A DNA stretch of 64,000 nt from Streptomyces peucetius (lineage in GTDB: Bacteria; Actinomycetota; Actinomycetes; Streptomycetales; Streptomycetaceae): positions 2,046,001 through 2,110,000 of the forward strand of contig NZ_CP107567.1 in the NCBI RefSeq assembly GCF_025854275.1, in the 5' to 3' direction. Of this stretch, positions 50,571 through 59,910 are shown piece by piece (the stretch's first letter is position 1; each line of letters starts with the position of its first letter). Both the position numbers and the translations under genes were made by a program. The notes under the pieces are model-generated. The model was not told where the DNA came from. It made no database searches and worked only from the letters and a program-made list of their open reading frames with translations.

Positions 50571-50608
50571 GGCGTGGCCCCTGCCGTACGAACGGCAGGG
50601 GCCACGCC
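50571..50608. terminator. aceE terminator hairpin
   Basis: A perfect 17-bp inverted repeat (50571-50587 and 50592-50608, loop ACGA), 19 bp after the aceE stop and 28 bp after the stop of the convergent small-subunit gene. It can serve both strands. Confidence 0.88.
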
Positions 50609-50636
50609 CGTTTCGCCTGTGCGCCGGGCCGGGGCC

Positions 50637-50774
50637 TCACTCGGCGGGACGGGCTCCCGGCGGCGGCTCCTCGGGTTCCGGTGCGTGGCTCCGCAGCCTG
50701 ACGATGGCGGCGACGAGGCCGCCCCACACGACGGCGATGGCGATGATCATCATGATGATGGCGCCGGTCGACAT
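50637..50774 (-). CDS. Small subunit of an NSS methionine/alanine-type importer
   Basis: A 45-residue protein: MSTGAIIMMIIAIAVVWGGL is a single membrane helix, followed by VAAIVRLRSH and a Pro/Glu-rich tail. This is the pattern of the MetS small subunit, which in corynebacteria is required with the NSS transporter MetP for uptake of methionine and alanine. The stop of the transporter gene overlaps its ATG by one base (TGATG), which indicates tight translational coupling. It is encoded directly downstream of the transporter and ends before the aceE terminator. Confidence 0.85.
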   Translation of the reverse strand: MSTGAIIMMIIAIAVVWGGLVAAIVRLRSHAPEPEEPPPGARPAE

Positions 50775-52306
50775 CAGTGCTCCTTCCTGTCGGCGGGTGA
50801 CTCCATGTCGAGGTCGACGTCCTCACCGCCGGCCTTCCACGGCAGCAGCGTGAGGATGATGCCGATGACGAGCGCGCCGATGGCGACACCCCACCCGGCG
50901 GTGAGCAGGAAGCCGGTCGAGTAGCCCTCGTAGTTCTCGTCGAATTCGGTGCGGAGGCTGTCCACCATCATCCAGCCCAGTACGAGCGGGGTGATGACGC
51001 CGAGACAGATGCGCCACCAGTGTCCGAGGCGGACGGCGGACGTGGCGTCCGCGTTCTGCTGCAGCGTCGGCAGCTTCCGCAGCAGCCAGGCGATGACGAC
51101 CAGCGACACCAGAGCCGCGAGCGCGATGCCGTACTGGTTGATGAAGTGGTCGGAGGCGTCCAGCAGGAACAGTCCGTCGTCGGTGGGGAACAGCAGGATG
51201 GACACCAGGGCCACCAGGCCGCCGATGCCGAGCACCGCGGGCATCCGGCGCATGCCGGTGCGGTCCTGCACGGCGGAGACGACCACCTGCACGATGGAGA
51301 TCAGCGAGGAGAGTCCCGCGATCACCAGGGAGCTGAAGAAGAGCACTCCGAAGAGGCCGCCGAGCGGCATCTCGGAGATGACGGCCGGGAACGCGACGAA
51401 CGCCAGGCCGATGCCGGCGGTCGCGACCTCGCCGACGGGTACCCCGGCGGCGGTGGCCAGATAGCCGAGCGTCGCGAAGACCCCGATGCCCGCCAGGATC
51501 TCGAAGGAGCTGTTGGCGAAGCCCGCCACCATGGCGGAGCCGGTGAGGTCCGCACGCCGGCCCAGGTACGACGCGTACGTGATCATGATGCCGAAGCCGA
51601 TCGACAGCGAGAAGAAGATCTGGCCGTACGCGGCGACCCAGACACTTCCGTTGGTCAGTTCCGACCAATCGGGTGAGAAGAGGGCGTCCAGACCGCTCGC
51701 CGCGCCGTCCAGGGTGAGCGCCCGGATCACCAGTGCCACGAAGAAGACGACGAGCAGCGGGATGAAGATCTTGTTGGCGCGTTCGATGCCGCGCCGGATG
51801 CCGAAGGCCAGGATGGCCAGTACGACCACCCACACGGCGATCAGCGGCCACAGCACCCCGGGAACATAGCTGGAGATGACGCCGGGGGTCTCCGCGGTCC
51901 TGAGGAAGTCGCCGAAGAGGAAGGTCTCGGGGTCGTCGCCCCACTGCCGGCCGACGGAGAAGCCGACGTAGCGGATCGCCCACGCGATGATGACGGCGTA
52001 GTAGGTGGCGATCACGAAGGAGATGACGACCTGCCACCAGCCGATCACCTCCGCGGGCCTCGACATCCGGCGCAGAGCGGCCGGCGGGGACATCCGGTAC
52101 TTGCGGCCGACCGTGTACTCCATGATGAGCAACGGGATGCCGGCGGTGAGGAGGGCGATCAGGTACGGCAGCAAGAAGGCCCCGCCGCCGTTCTCGTAGG
52201 CAATGGCGGGAAAGCGCCAGATGTTGCCGAGTCCGATGGCCGAACCGATGGCGGCCATCAGGAACCCGGCACGCGTGGCCCACTGTTCACGTGGCTGCTG
52301 CGTCAT
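50774..52306 (-). CDS. Sodium-dependent NSS (SNF) family transporter
   Basis: A 510-residue polytopic membrane protein with about 11-12 helices. The NSS signature is at the N-terminus: AAIGSAIGLGNIWRFPAIAYENGGGAFLLPYL, here in two parts, GSAIGLGNIWRFP and YENGGGAFLLPY, with unwound helix 1 forming the sodium and substrate site. MEYTVGRKYR and the FSLSIGFGIMITYASYLG helix are also typical. The family imports amino acids with sodium. The linked 45-residue partner suggests a methionine/alanine (MetP-like) substrate. The ATG at 52306 begins MTQQPREQW. It is divergent from the MerR gene. Confidence 0.92.
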   Translation of the reverse strand: MTQQPREQWATRAGFLMAAIGSAIGLGNIWRFPAIAYENGGGAFLLPYLIALLTAGIPLLIMEYTVGRKYRMSPPAALRRMSRPAEVIGWWQVVISFVIATYYAVIIAWAIRYVGFSVGRQWGDDPETFLFGDFLRTAETPGVISSYVPGVLWPLIAVWVVVLAILAFGIRRGIERANKIFIPLLVVFFVALVIRALTLDGAASGLDALFSPDWSELTNGSVWVAAYGQIFFSLSIGFGIMITYASYLGRRADLTGSAMVAGFANSSFEILAGIGVFATLGYLATAAGVPVGEVATAGIGLAFVAFPAVISEMPLGGLFGVLFFSSLVIAGLSSLISIVQVVVSAVQDRTGMRRMPAVLGIGGLVALVSILLFPTDDGLFLLDASDHFINQYGIALAALVSLVVIAWLLRKLPTLQQNADATSAVRLGHWWRICLGVITPLVLGWMMVDSLRTEFDENYEGYSTGFLLTAGWGVAIGALVIGIILTLLPWKAGGEDVDLDMESPADRKEH

Positions 52307-52468
52307 ATGCGTTCCTCGGGTCTTCTGATGGGGGCGTGCTCCAGAATTGACCGAAACTGACCTCTTGGCACGGTAGCCCGCGCAGCACGTCCCGGCGACG
52401 CGTCGGAAGGGCCCTCACGGGTGATGCTTGACCCTGACACCGTGTGAAGCCGTGCACTGGGAGACGTC

Positions 52469-53299
52469 ATGTTCACCATCGGAGACTTCGCCCGGCACGG
52501 CCGTGTGTCCGCCCGGATGCTGCGTCACTACGACGCGATCGGGCTGCTGCGGCCGGAGCACACCGACCCTTTCACCGGCTACCGCCACTACTCCGCGGCC
52601 CAGCTCGCCACGCTCAACCGTGTCGTCGCCCTCAAGGATCTCGGCTTCACCCTGCTGCAGGTGCGGCAGATCCTCGAGGAGCGGGTGAGTACGGAGGAAC
52701 TGCGCGGCATGCTCAAGCTGCGGCAGGCGGAGCTCGAGGAGTCGATGGCCGCGGCGGCCGCCAGGCTGGCGCAGGTCGAGGCGAGGCTCCGGTCGATCGA
52801 GAGCGAGGGTTACATGCCCACCCAGGACATCATGATCAAGAGCGTTCCGGCCGTACGGGTCGCCGTGCTGTCCGCCGTCGCGGCCAGTTACGCCCCCGAG
52901 CACATCGGGCCGGTGATCGGTCCGCTGTACGACCAGCTGTTCACCCGGCTGCAGGCCGCGGGAATCACCCCGGCCGGTCCGGGCATCGCCTGCTACGAGG
53001 ACGCCCCGGACGGCACCGGCGCGGTCCTGGTGCACGCCGGCTGCACGGTCCCCGCAGACCAGGAGCCCGGTCGGGTCCCGGGCGAGGACTTCGAGATCGT
53101 GGAGCTGCCCGCCGTCGAACGGGCGGCGACGATCGTGCACCGCGGTCCGATGGACTCGGTCATGCCCACGGAGCAGACGCTGGCCCGCTGGATCGACGCG
53201 GGCGGTCACAGCTCCGCCGGCTATGCCCGTGAGGTCTACCTGGAGTGCCCTGCGGACAAGGAGAAGTGGGTGACGGAGCTCCAGGTACCGCTGGCCTGA
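52469..53299 (+). CDS. MerR-family regulator with GyrI-like effector domain
   Basis: A 276-residue regulator of the BmrR type. The MerR winged helix-turn-helix lies at residues 1-70 (FTIGDFARHGRVSARMLRHYDAIGLLRP), a dimerisation coiled coil at about 75-112 (RQAELEESMAAAAARLAQVEARL) and a GyrI-like drug-binding domain from about residue 120 to the end. Such regulators bind hydrophobic or cationic compounds and activate promoters with long spacers. The target is unknown; the NSS transporter gene is divergent from it and the WYL gene follows 19 nt downstream. Confidence 0.92.
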   Translation: MFTIGDFARHGRVSARMLRHYDAIGLLRPEHTDPFTGYRHYSAAQLATLNRVVALKDLGFTLLQVRQILEERVSTEELRGMLKLRQAELEESMAAAAARLAQVEARLRSIESEGYMPTQDIMIKSVPAVRVAVLSAVAASYAPEHIGPVIGPLYDQLFTRLQAAGITPAGPGIACYEDAPDGTGAVLVHAGCTVPADQEPGRVPGEDFEIVELPAVERAATIVHRGPMDSVMPTEQTLARWIDAGGHSSAGYAREVYLECPADKEKWVTELQVPLA

Positions 53300-53318
53300 G
53301 CTGCGCCATGATGAGGGC

Positions 53319-54311
53319 ATGCGCGCTGCCCGGCTGATCAAGATGGTGCTCCTGCTGCAGACCCGGCCCTCGATGACCGGGGCGGAACTGGCCCGGGAGC
53401 TCGAGGTGTCCGAGCGGACGGTCAGCCGGGACGCGCTCGCGCTGTCGGAGGCGGGTGTCCCGGTCTACGCGGACCGAGGGCGGGCCGGCGGCTACCGGCT
53501 CGTCGGCGGGTACCGGACGCGGCTCACCGGACTGGCCCGCAGCGAGGCCGAGGCGCTGTTCCTCTCCGGGCTTCCGCAGGCGCTGCGCGACATGGGGCTC
53601 GAGGACGCGGCGTCCGCGGCACGTCTGAAGGTGTCCGCGGCGCTGCTCCCCTCGCTGCGGAACGCTCCGGAATCCGCGGCCGGGCGCTTCCATCTGGACG
53701 CGCCGGGCTGGTACCAGGAACCGGAGACGCCGGCGCTGCTGCCGGTGATCGCCGAGGCGGTGTGGGAGGACTGTCGCGTCCGGGCGTCGTACCGCCGCCG
53801 GGACACCGAGGTGGAGCGGGAGCTGGAGCCGTACGGGCTCGTGCTCAAGGCGGGTGTCTGGTACCTCTGCGCGCGGGCGGAGGGCAGCTTCCGGGTGTAC
53901 CGGATCGACCGGTTCACGTCCGTGTCCGCGGACGGCGAACCCTTCGAGCGGGACCCGGAATTCGACCTTCCGGCCTTCTGGGAGGAGCGGGCCGCGCAGT
54001 TCGCGCGTTCCCTGCTCCGTGCCGAGGTCGTGGTCCGCCTGACCGCGGAGGGGGCGCGGCGGTTGGCACACGTCACGGACCGGGCGGCCGCGGAGGAGGC
54101 GCTCGCGGCGGCGGGCCCGCGCGACGGCGCGGGGCACGTGACGTGCACGCTGCCGGTGGAGTCGCTGGACGTGGCGTACGCCCAACTGCTCGTGCTGGGG
54201 CCGGAGGTGGAGGTTCTGGCCCCCGCCGAACTGCGGGAGCGCTTCGCGCGGACGGCGGCCCGGATGGGTGAGGTGTACGCCGGGCCCGGCCTGGGACCGG
54301 ACCCGGCGTGA
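53319..54311 (+). CDS. WYL-domain transcriptional regulator
   Basis: A 330-residue regulator of the YafY/DeoR-like type: an HTH_11 winged helix at residues 1-60 (ARELEVSERTVSRDALALSEAGVPVYADRGRAGGY in two parts), a WYL domain near residues 145-215 (PYGLVLKAGVWYLCAR ... FRVYRIDRFTSV) and a WCX domain to about residue 320. WYL domains bind nucleic-acid or nucleotide ligands and are common in single-strand-responsive regulators. It lies 19 nt after the MerR gene, so both are probably cotranscribed. Its stop is 4 bp from that of the convergent broken protease gene. Confidence 0.92.
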   Translation: MRAARLIKMVLLLQTRPSMTGAELARELEVSERTVSRDALALSEAGVPVYADRGRAGGYRLVGGYRTRLTGLARSEAEALFLSGLPQALRDMGLEDAASAARLKVSAALLPSLRNAPESAAGRFHLDAPGWYQEPETPALLPVIAEAVWEDCRVRASYRRRDTEVERELEPYGLVLKAGVWYLCARAEGSFRVYRIDRFTSVSADGEPFERDPEFDLPAFWEERAAQFARSLLRAEVVVRLTAEGARRLAHVTDRAAAEEALAAAGPRDGAGHVTCTLPVESLDVAYAQLLVLGPEVEVLAPAELRERFARTAARMGEVYAGPGLGPDPA

Positions 54312-54315
54312 GGCG

Positions 54316-55218
54316 TCACAGGGTGAGCATCAGGGTGCCGCCGTCGAAGTAGTTGCCCATGTTCTTGAGGACGGAGACGTTGCCGTTCCCGGACTCGTGG
54401 ACGAAGAGGTCGTCCTTGCCGTCACCGTCCATGTCGGCGGGGGTGATCCGGTCACGGTTGCGGATCGCCTTGACCCAGCCGGCCAGGTCGTCGACGCGGC
54501 TGTCGACCGCGCCGGTGCGGACCTCGGCGGCGTCCGTACCGAAGCAGCCGCCCTGCAGGAACGGCTGTGCAGCGCAGCGAGCTCGGCCGTGCCGTCCTCG
54601 CTGAGCCGCAGCGCCGGGCCGCCGGTGTCGCCCTGGCAGACGGAGACGCCGTTCTGCCCGGTCAGGGCGACGGTGGTGGCGTCCGTGGAGTCCACCCGGA
54701 AGCCGCCGGTGTGGAGCCGGTCCGGCACCCGGGTGGTGCCGGTGCGGCCGAACCCTGCGCCGGTGAGGGTCTCGCCCGCGACGGGGGCGGTGGTGGCCAG
54801 GGCGACCGGCGTGATGCCGGCCACGGGCCGCGCGAGACGGGCCATGACGACGTCGCGGTCGGCGCGCGGGACGACCTCGACGACCTGGCCTAGGTGCCCA
54901 GAGTGGCCGTGGTCTTCAGCGCGGGACGCCCGGCGCGACCTCCGCGCCGGGGGTCGCGGCGAAGCAGCTCGTCGCGGTGAGCAGCCACTGCTGGTGGACC
55001 AGGGCGGCGGAACAGCCACGCATGGCGGTGCCCTCGCCGATGCGGAGCTGGGCGGTGAAGGCGTGGGCTCCGTCCGCGGCGGGCTCGCCGCTCACGGCGT
55101 GGGCGGCCGGCGACGCGGTGAGCAGGCCGGCGGCGACGGCGGACACGATTCCGGCGACGAGCGCGCCGCGGGTGCGTCTGACGGGGGGCGTTGTACCGGG
55201 CAAGAGTGCTGTCCTCAC
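54316..55218 (-). pseudogene. Broken trypsin-like protein with C-terminal FG-GAP-like tail
   Basis: Pieces of one S1-family secreted protein lie in three frames. A signal peptide (VAGIVSAVAAGLLTASPAAHA) and WLLTATSCFAATPG start the chain from GTG 55218. Near 54910-54890 the frame is lost and regained with a TAG at 54890-54892; the middle part (QVVEVVPRADRDVVMARL ... CQGDTGGPAL) follows. Near 54570 another frame change leads to GGCFGTDAAEVRTG and a C-terminal DMDGDGKDDLFVHESG stretch ending at 54316. The histidine of TAAHC and the serine of GDSGGP are replaced (TATSC, GDTGGP), so it is not a functional serine protease even if the frame were intact. Confidence 0.78.
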
Positions 55219-55444
55219 ATGAGGGGCTCGGCCCGCCCCGGGGCGGGGCGTCGGTGCTCCCGCATGCGGGTGCGCCCGTCGCCCGGGCGGCGACGAGCGC
55301 GGGCCGGGCAAGATCAAATCGATGTTGCCTCCGCATTGTCGCAACGGAAACCGGGCAACAACCGCCGGTATTCGGCACGTTCACCGCGGGACGCAGGGAA
55401 CAGGTGGCCAAAAATAGACCAACTGTTCGCCGAGTGTGGGCAGG

Positions 55445-56362
55445 TCAGCGGTAGTCCTCCGGCCGCGGCGTCCCGCCCGCCCGCTCGGCCAGCATGTACC
55501 CCCACACGTCGGGCCTGCTGCCGTCCGCGTCCGTGACGCCGTACTCCCTCGCCAGCCGGCCGCTGTCGAGGGACTGCCCGTTCCAGCGGGCCCGTTCGGG
55601 GTCGGCGGCGAGTGCCGCGACGCCCCGGCCCACGTACACGGGCGACTCGGAGAGATCCCAGTGCTTCTGCTTGGCCACGCCGTCGCGCCAGTTCTCCTCG
55701 GTGAGACCGAAGATGTCGAGCATCTCCTCGGAGCGGAGGAAGCCGGGTGTGACGGCGACGGCCGTGCAGCCGACGCTCTTCAGCTCCTCGCCGAGGACGA
55801 ACGCCATGCGGATCGGGCCGTTCTTGGCGAGGTCGTAGTAGAAGTTCTCACGGAAGCTCTTGTTCGTCTCGGCCGTGCCGTCGGTGACCTCGACGACCAG
55901 ACCGCCCGGTTCACGGACCAGCAGGGGCAGCGCGACGCTGCTGGTGATGATGTGGCTCTTCACGCCGAGATCGAGCATCCGCAGCCCGCGCTCCAGATCG
56001 ACGTCCCACATCCTTGTGTCGAAGTCGAGCAGGAAGTTCCCTCCCCAGATGTCGTTGACGAGGATGTCGAGCCGGCCCTGCTCGCGGTCGATGCGCTCGA
56101 CCAGGGCCCGTACCTGTTCCGTCTTGAGGTGGTCGGTGGGGACCGCGATCCCCTTTCCGCCCGCCGCGGTGACCAGGTCGGCGGTCTCCTCGATGGTTTC
56201 CGTGGGCCGGCCGACCTCGCTGACGTGTCCGCGAGTGGTCCGCCCGGTCACGTACACCGTCGCGCCTGCGGCGCCGAGTTGGACGGCGATGGCCCGGCCC
56301 GCGCCCCGCGTGGCTCCGGCGACCAGTGCGATTCTGCCGTCGAGCGGCTTGTTCGTCGTCAT
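55445..56362 (-). CDS. Short-chain dehydrogenase/reductase
   Basis: A 305-residue SDR. The NAD(P)-binding motif is VAGATRGAGRAIA near the N-terminus, GRTTRG suggests NADPH preference, and the catalytic pair is in FYYDLAKNG (YxxxK), with a serine in SHIITSSVALPLL. NDIWGGN replaces the usual NNAG. The length and the central DIWGG stretch fit the classical SDR subfamily often annotated only as oxidoreductase. The substrate is unknown. The 226 bp upstream of its stop (55219-55444) hold nothing I can support. It is divergent from the DUF4240-type gene. Confidence 0.9.
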   Translation of the reverse strand: MTTNKPLDGRIALVAGATRGAGRAIAVQLGAAGATVYVTGRTTRGHVSEVGRPTETIEETADLVTAAGGKGIAVPTDHLKTEQVRALVERIDREQGRLDILVNDIWGGNFLLDFDTRMWDVDLERGLRMLDLGVKSHIITSSVALPLLVREPGGLVVEVTDGTAETNKSFRENFYYDLAKNGPIRMAFVLGEELKSVGCTAVAVTPGFLRSEEMLDIFGLTEENWRDGVAKQKHWDLSESPVYVGRGVAALAADPERARWNGQSLDSGRLAREYGVTDADGSRPDVWGYMLAERAGGTPRPEDYR

Positions 56363-56493
56363 GGACCGACCGTCGCACGGATACCGGACATCTACTGTCC
56401 GGCTTGCTCGGCCGAGGTCCCGGATTGCGAAACAGCCGCTTTTCGGCTCCTCCGCGTGCGCGGGCCGGTGCCAGCCACGATGCTTGACCCGTG

Positions 56494-57015
56494 ATGGACG
56501 AGACGGAGTTCTGGGAGATCATCGACAGCACCCGCGAGGCCGCCGAGGGCGACCCCGAGGACCACGCGGAACTGCTCGTGGAGCGGCTGCTGCAGCTCGA
56601 CCCCGACTCCGTGCTCGACTTCGCGCGCCACTTCGAGGCCCGCTACAACCGCGCCTACACCTGGGACCTGTGGGGCGCCGCAGCGGTCCTGCTGGGCGGG
56701 GCGAGCGACGACGCGTTCGACTACTTCCGCTGCTGGCTGATCGGGCAGGGCCGGGAGATCTTCGAGAGCGGGGTGCACGAGCCGGACACGCTGGCCGAGC
56801 TGCTGGACGAGTTCGACGAGGACATCGACGGCGACGGCGAGGAGCTCGGTTACGCGGCGGACGAGGCGTACGAGCAGCTGACCGGCGCCGACGCTCCCGA
56901 TCTGGGCATCCCCGTGCAGTCCGCCGAGCCGGCCGGCACGCCGTTCGACTTCGACGACGACATGGCGCTGGCGGCACGGTTCCCGAAGCTGTGGGAACGC
57001 TTCGGCGGTCTCTGA
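56494..57015 (+). CDS. DUF4240-type protein
   Basis: A 173-residue acidic cytosolic protein beginning [17 protein letters not shown], the opening of the DUF4240 family found widely in streptomycetes. The rest contains [31 protein letters not shown], in two parts [13 protein letters not shown] and [13 protein letters not shown], and an Asp-rich loop [15 protein letters not shown]. The family has no established function; some members resemble toxin-immunity or stress proteins, which I cannot confirm here. The start may be GTG 56491 or the adjacent ATG 56494; no ribosome binding site is evident. Confidence 0.8.
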   Translation: MDETEFWEIIDSTREAAEGDPEDHAELLVERLLQLDPDSVLDFARHFEARYNRAYTWDLWGAAAVLLGGASDDAFDYFRCWLIGQGREIFESGVHEPDTLAELLDEFDEDIDGDGEELGYAADEAYEQLTGADAPDLGIPVQSAEPAGTPFDFDDDMALAARFPKLWERFGGL

Positions 57016-57097
57016 CGGCCCGTCGGTCCAGCCTGTGCCATCACCCGTTTCCCCCGGACAGCGGGCCGAGGCCACGGCGCCGGATTTCAATGAGCCC

Positions 57098-59380
57098 ATG
57101 TCGACACCGCGGTATTCCCCCGACCGGACCGCCCCACGCCGCGGCAAGGGACTGCTGCGGCGCACCGGAGAGTGGTGCGCCCGCCACTTCGTGACGGTCC
57201 TCGTCCTGTGGCTGGCGGCCGTGGTCGGTCTGCAGGTCCTGGACCGGGCGTACGGCGGCGACTACTCCGACGACTTCTCTCTGCCGGGTACACAGTCGCA
57301 GGACGGCCTGGACGTGCTCAAGGCCCATGAGCCGTCCGCCGGCGGTTACAGCGCGCAGATCGTGCTCCACGACTCGGCGAAGCCGCTCACCGATGTGAGC
57401 AGCCAGATGTCCACGGCGGTGACCGACCTCGGGAAACTGCCGCATGTGCTCTCGGCGCAGAACCCGCTGCCCGCGCCGGGCGCAGAGCCGCCGACGCCGC
57501 CCGCCGGCACCCCGAACGTCGGGCCGCTCTCCACCGATCGGAAGACGGCGTACATCACTGTCCGGTTCGACGTCCAGCCCTCCACCCTCGAGGACTCCTA
57601 CTTGGACGGTGTGGACTCGGCGGTGCAGCCGCTGCGAGCCGCCGGCGTGGACGTGGAGTACGGCGGCACACTCGGGGAGCTGGCCCGGCCGGAACCGGAC
57701 GACCACACCAGTGAGGCGATCGGTTTCTCGGTGGCGATCCTGGTGCTGCTGATCGGCTTCGGCAGTGTGCTCGCGGCCGTACTGCCTCTGGTGACCGCCC
57801 TGATCGCGGTCGTCAGTGGACTCGCCCTGCTGGGTCTGCTGGCCGCCGCGTTCACCTTCGCCACCGTCTCGCCGACGCTGGCCACCATGATCGGACTCGG
57901 GGTCGGGATCGACTACGCGCTGTTCCTCATCACCCGCCACCGCCAGAACCTTGTGGACGGCCGGGACCCGGTGTCCGCCGCCGGCCACGCCACGTCCACC
58001 AGCGGCAGAGCCGTGCTGGTCTCCGGCTGCACGGTCGTCATCGCGCTGTCCGGTCTGTGGGTGTCCGGCATCGGTTTCATCGGCAAGCTCGGCCTGGCGG
58101 CGGCCGTCACCGTCGTCACGGCGGTGCTCGGCGCGCTCACGCTGGTCCCCGCCGTGCTCGGGCTGACCGGCCGGTGGATCGACCGGCTCCGCGTACGTCG
58201 GACCGTGGCCGAGACCGAGGCGCAACCGGGCGAGGAGGCCCACGGCCCCTGGCACCGGTACGCGCAGCGGGTGGAGCGGCGGCCATGGTGGTTCCTGGCC
58301 GGCGGGACGGTCGTGCTGGCGGTCCTCGCGGTGCCGCTGTTCTCCATCCAGCTCGGGCACATCGGCGACGGCGCCGACCCGAAGTCGTTCACCGACCGGC
58401 GGGCGTTCGACCTGATGTCGAGCGCCTTCGGGCCCGGCTCCAACGGACCGCTGACGCTGGTCGTCGACCAGTCCGACGTGCCGGATCCGGACCGCTCCGC
58501 CCTCGCCACACAGGCGCAGAACGCGCTCACGAACGTACCCGACGCCGCCACGATCACCCCTCTGAAGGCCACCTCCGACGGCGACGTCCTGATCTCCACC
58601 GCGTACTCCGTCGCCTCCCCGCAGGACGAGCGGACCACGCAGCTGGTCAACCACCTGGTCGACGACGTGCTGCCGCAGGCGGTGAAGGGCACCGACGCCC
58701 GGACCTATGTCACCGGTACGACGGCGGCCCAGGTCGACTTCCTCGACATCGTCTCCAGCCGGCTGCCGCTGATCATCGCGGTGGTCGTCGGGCTGGCGTT
58801 CATCGTGATCCTCGTCGTGTTCCGGGGGGTCCTGGTGGCGGTGAAGGCTGCCGTGCTCAACGTGCTGTCCATCGCCGCCTCGTACGGCGTACTGGTGGCG
58901 GTCTTCCAGTGGGGATGGGGCGGACCGGCGCTCGGGGTCTCGGGCGAGGTGCCGATCGAAAGCTATGTGCCGATGATGATGTTCGCCATCGTCTTCGGCC
59001 TCAGCATGGACTACGAGATCTTTCTGCTCTCCCGTGTCCACGAGGCGTGGCTGCGCACCGGCGACCCGCACGCGAGCGTCGCGCACGCGCTGGAGATCAC
59101 CGCCCGGGTCATCACCTGCGCCGCTCTGATCATGGTCAGTGTGTTCGCGGCGTTCATCATCAGCGACAACATCGTGGTGAAGATGCTGGGGCTCGGTCTG
59201 GCCGCCAGTGTGCTCATCGACGCGACGGTCGTCCGGCTGCTGCTCGTGCCCGCCGCGATGACCCTGCTGGGCAGAGCGGCGTGGTGGACCCCCCGGTGGC
59301 TGGACCGGCTGCTGCCGCACGTGGACACCGAGGGCGAGGGGCCGACGACCGCCGGCACCGGTGCTACACCGCGCTCGTGA
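57098..59380 (+). CDS. MMPL/RND-family transporter
   Basis: A 760-residue membrane protein of the MMPL branch of RND transporters. Helix 1 (residues 25-48) is followed by an extracytoplasmic domain (about 50-195), a block of five helices (about 200-365) with [17 protein letters not shown], then the same arrangement again (helix, outer domain 400-555, helices 560-720 with [18 protein letters not shown]). These GxGxDY/SxDYE motifs are the proton-relay sites. Such proteins export lipids, siderophores or other hydrophobic compounds; the substrate is unknown. ATG 57098 is chosen; an in-frame GTG at 57035 is possible. The 3' end overlaps the GNAT gene by 17 nt. Confidence 0.9.
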   Translation: MSTPRYSPDRTAPRRGKGLLRRTGEWCARHFVTVLVLWLAAVVGLQVLDRAYGGDYSDDFSLPGTQSQDGLDVLKAHEPSAGGYSAQIVLHDSAKPLTDVSSQMSTAVTDLGKLPHVLSAQNPLPAPGAEPPTPPAGTPNVGPLSTDRKTAYITVRFDVQPSTLEDSYLDGVDSAVQPLRAAGVDVEYGGTLGELARPEPDDHTSEAIGFSVAILVLLIGFGSVLAAVLPLVTALIAVVSGLALLGLLAAAFTFATVSPTLATMIGLGVGIDYALFLITRHRQNLVDGRDPVSAAGHATSTSGRAVLVSGCTVVIALSGLWVSGIGFIGKLGLAAAVTVVTAVLGALTLVPAVLGLTGRWIDRLRVRRTVAETEAQPGEEAHGPWHRYAQRVERRPWWFLAGGTVVLAVLAVPLFSIQLGHIGDGADPKSFTDRRAFDLMSSAFGPGSNGPLTLVVDQSDVPDPDRSALATQAQNALTNVPDAATITPLKATSDGDVLISTAYSVASPQDERTTQLVNHLVDDVLPQAVKGTDARTYVTGTTAAQVDFLDIVSSRLPLIIAVVVGLAFIVILVVFRGVLVAVKAAVLNVLSIAASYGVLVAVFQWGWGGPALGVSGEVPIESYVPMMMFAIVFGLSMDYEIFLLSRVHEAWLRTGDPHASVAHALEITARVITCAALIMVSVFAAFIISDNIVVKMLGLGLAASVLIDATVVRLLLVPAAMTLLGRAAWWTPRWLDRLLPHVDTEGEGPTTAGTGATPRS

Positions 59381-59867
59381 GGGACCGGCCCATCAGCACG
59401 TCGTCCACGTACCGCCCGTCGAGGTGGAACTCGCCCGGCAGGACCCCCTCGACGGCGAATCCCTCCGCCTCGTAGAGCGCCCGTGCCGGGGCGTTGTGGG
59501 CGAGCACGCGCAGGGTGATGCGCAGGGCGCCCTGGCGCCGCGCCTCGTCGCACGCCGCCCGCAGCAGGGCCCGGCCGACGCCGCGGCCGCGGGCCCGGTC
59601 GGCCACGGCCAGGCCCTGGATCTGGCGCACGTGCCGGTTGCAGGCCAGCGGGGTCGGCGGGACCAGCCGGATGTAGCCCACGACCGCCCCGGCGGCGTCC
59701 TCGGCGACGAGGAACTGCTCGGGGTGGTGGTTCCGGTCGAAGAACGGGTCGTACGGCGGCTGGGGCCGGGGCGTCACGGCGTGCAGCGGCGACCAGGTGG
59801 CGCGGTCGAGTTCGCCGAGCTCCGCCTCGTCGGACCGGCGCGCGGGACGTATGTGCGATTCGGGCAT
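59364..59867 (-). CDS. GNAT-family N-acetyltransferase
   Basis: A 167-residue enzyme. The acetyl-CoA binding motif A reads [24 protein letters not shown] (shown in two parts: [24 protein letters not shown]), and motif B is [12 protein letters not shown]. The N-terminus ([17 protein letters not shown]) is typical of the fold. The acceptor substrate is unknown; single GNAT genes without neighbours in the same pathway cannot be assigned. I chose ATG 59867; a longer in-frame start at 59954 would extend into the epimerase gene region. It converges with the MMPL gene (17-nt overlap) and is divergent from the epimerase gene, 43 bp apart. Confidence 0.9.
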   Translation of the reverse strand: MPESHIRPARRSDEAELGELDRATWSPLHAVTPRPQPPYDPFFDRNHHPEQFLVAEDAAGAVVGYIRLVPPTPLACNRHVRQIQGLAVADRARGRGVGRALLRAACDEARRQGALRITLRVLAHNAPARALYEAEGFAVEGVLPGEFHLDGRYVDDVLMGRSLTSAV

Positions 59868-59910
59868 GGCGTCACTGTGCCACGACGGAGGCCGCGGGCA
59901 GGATGGGGTC

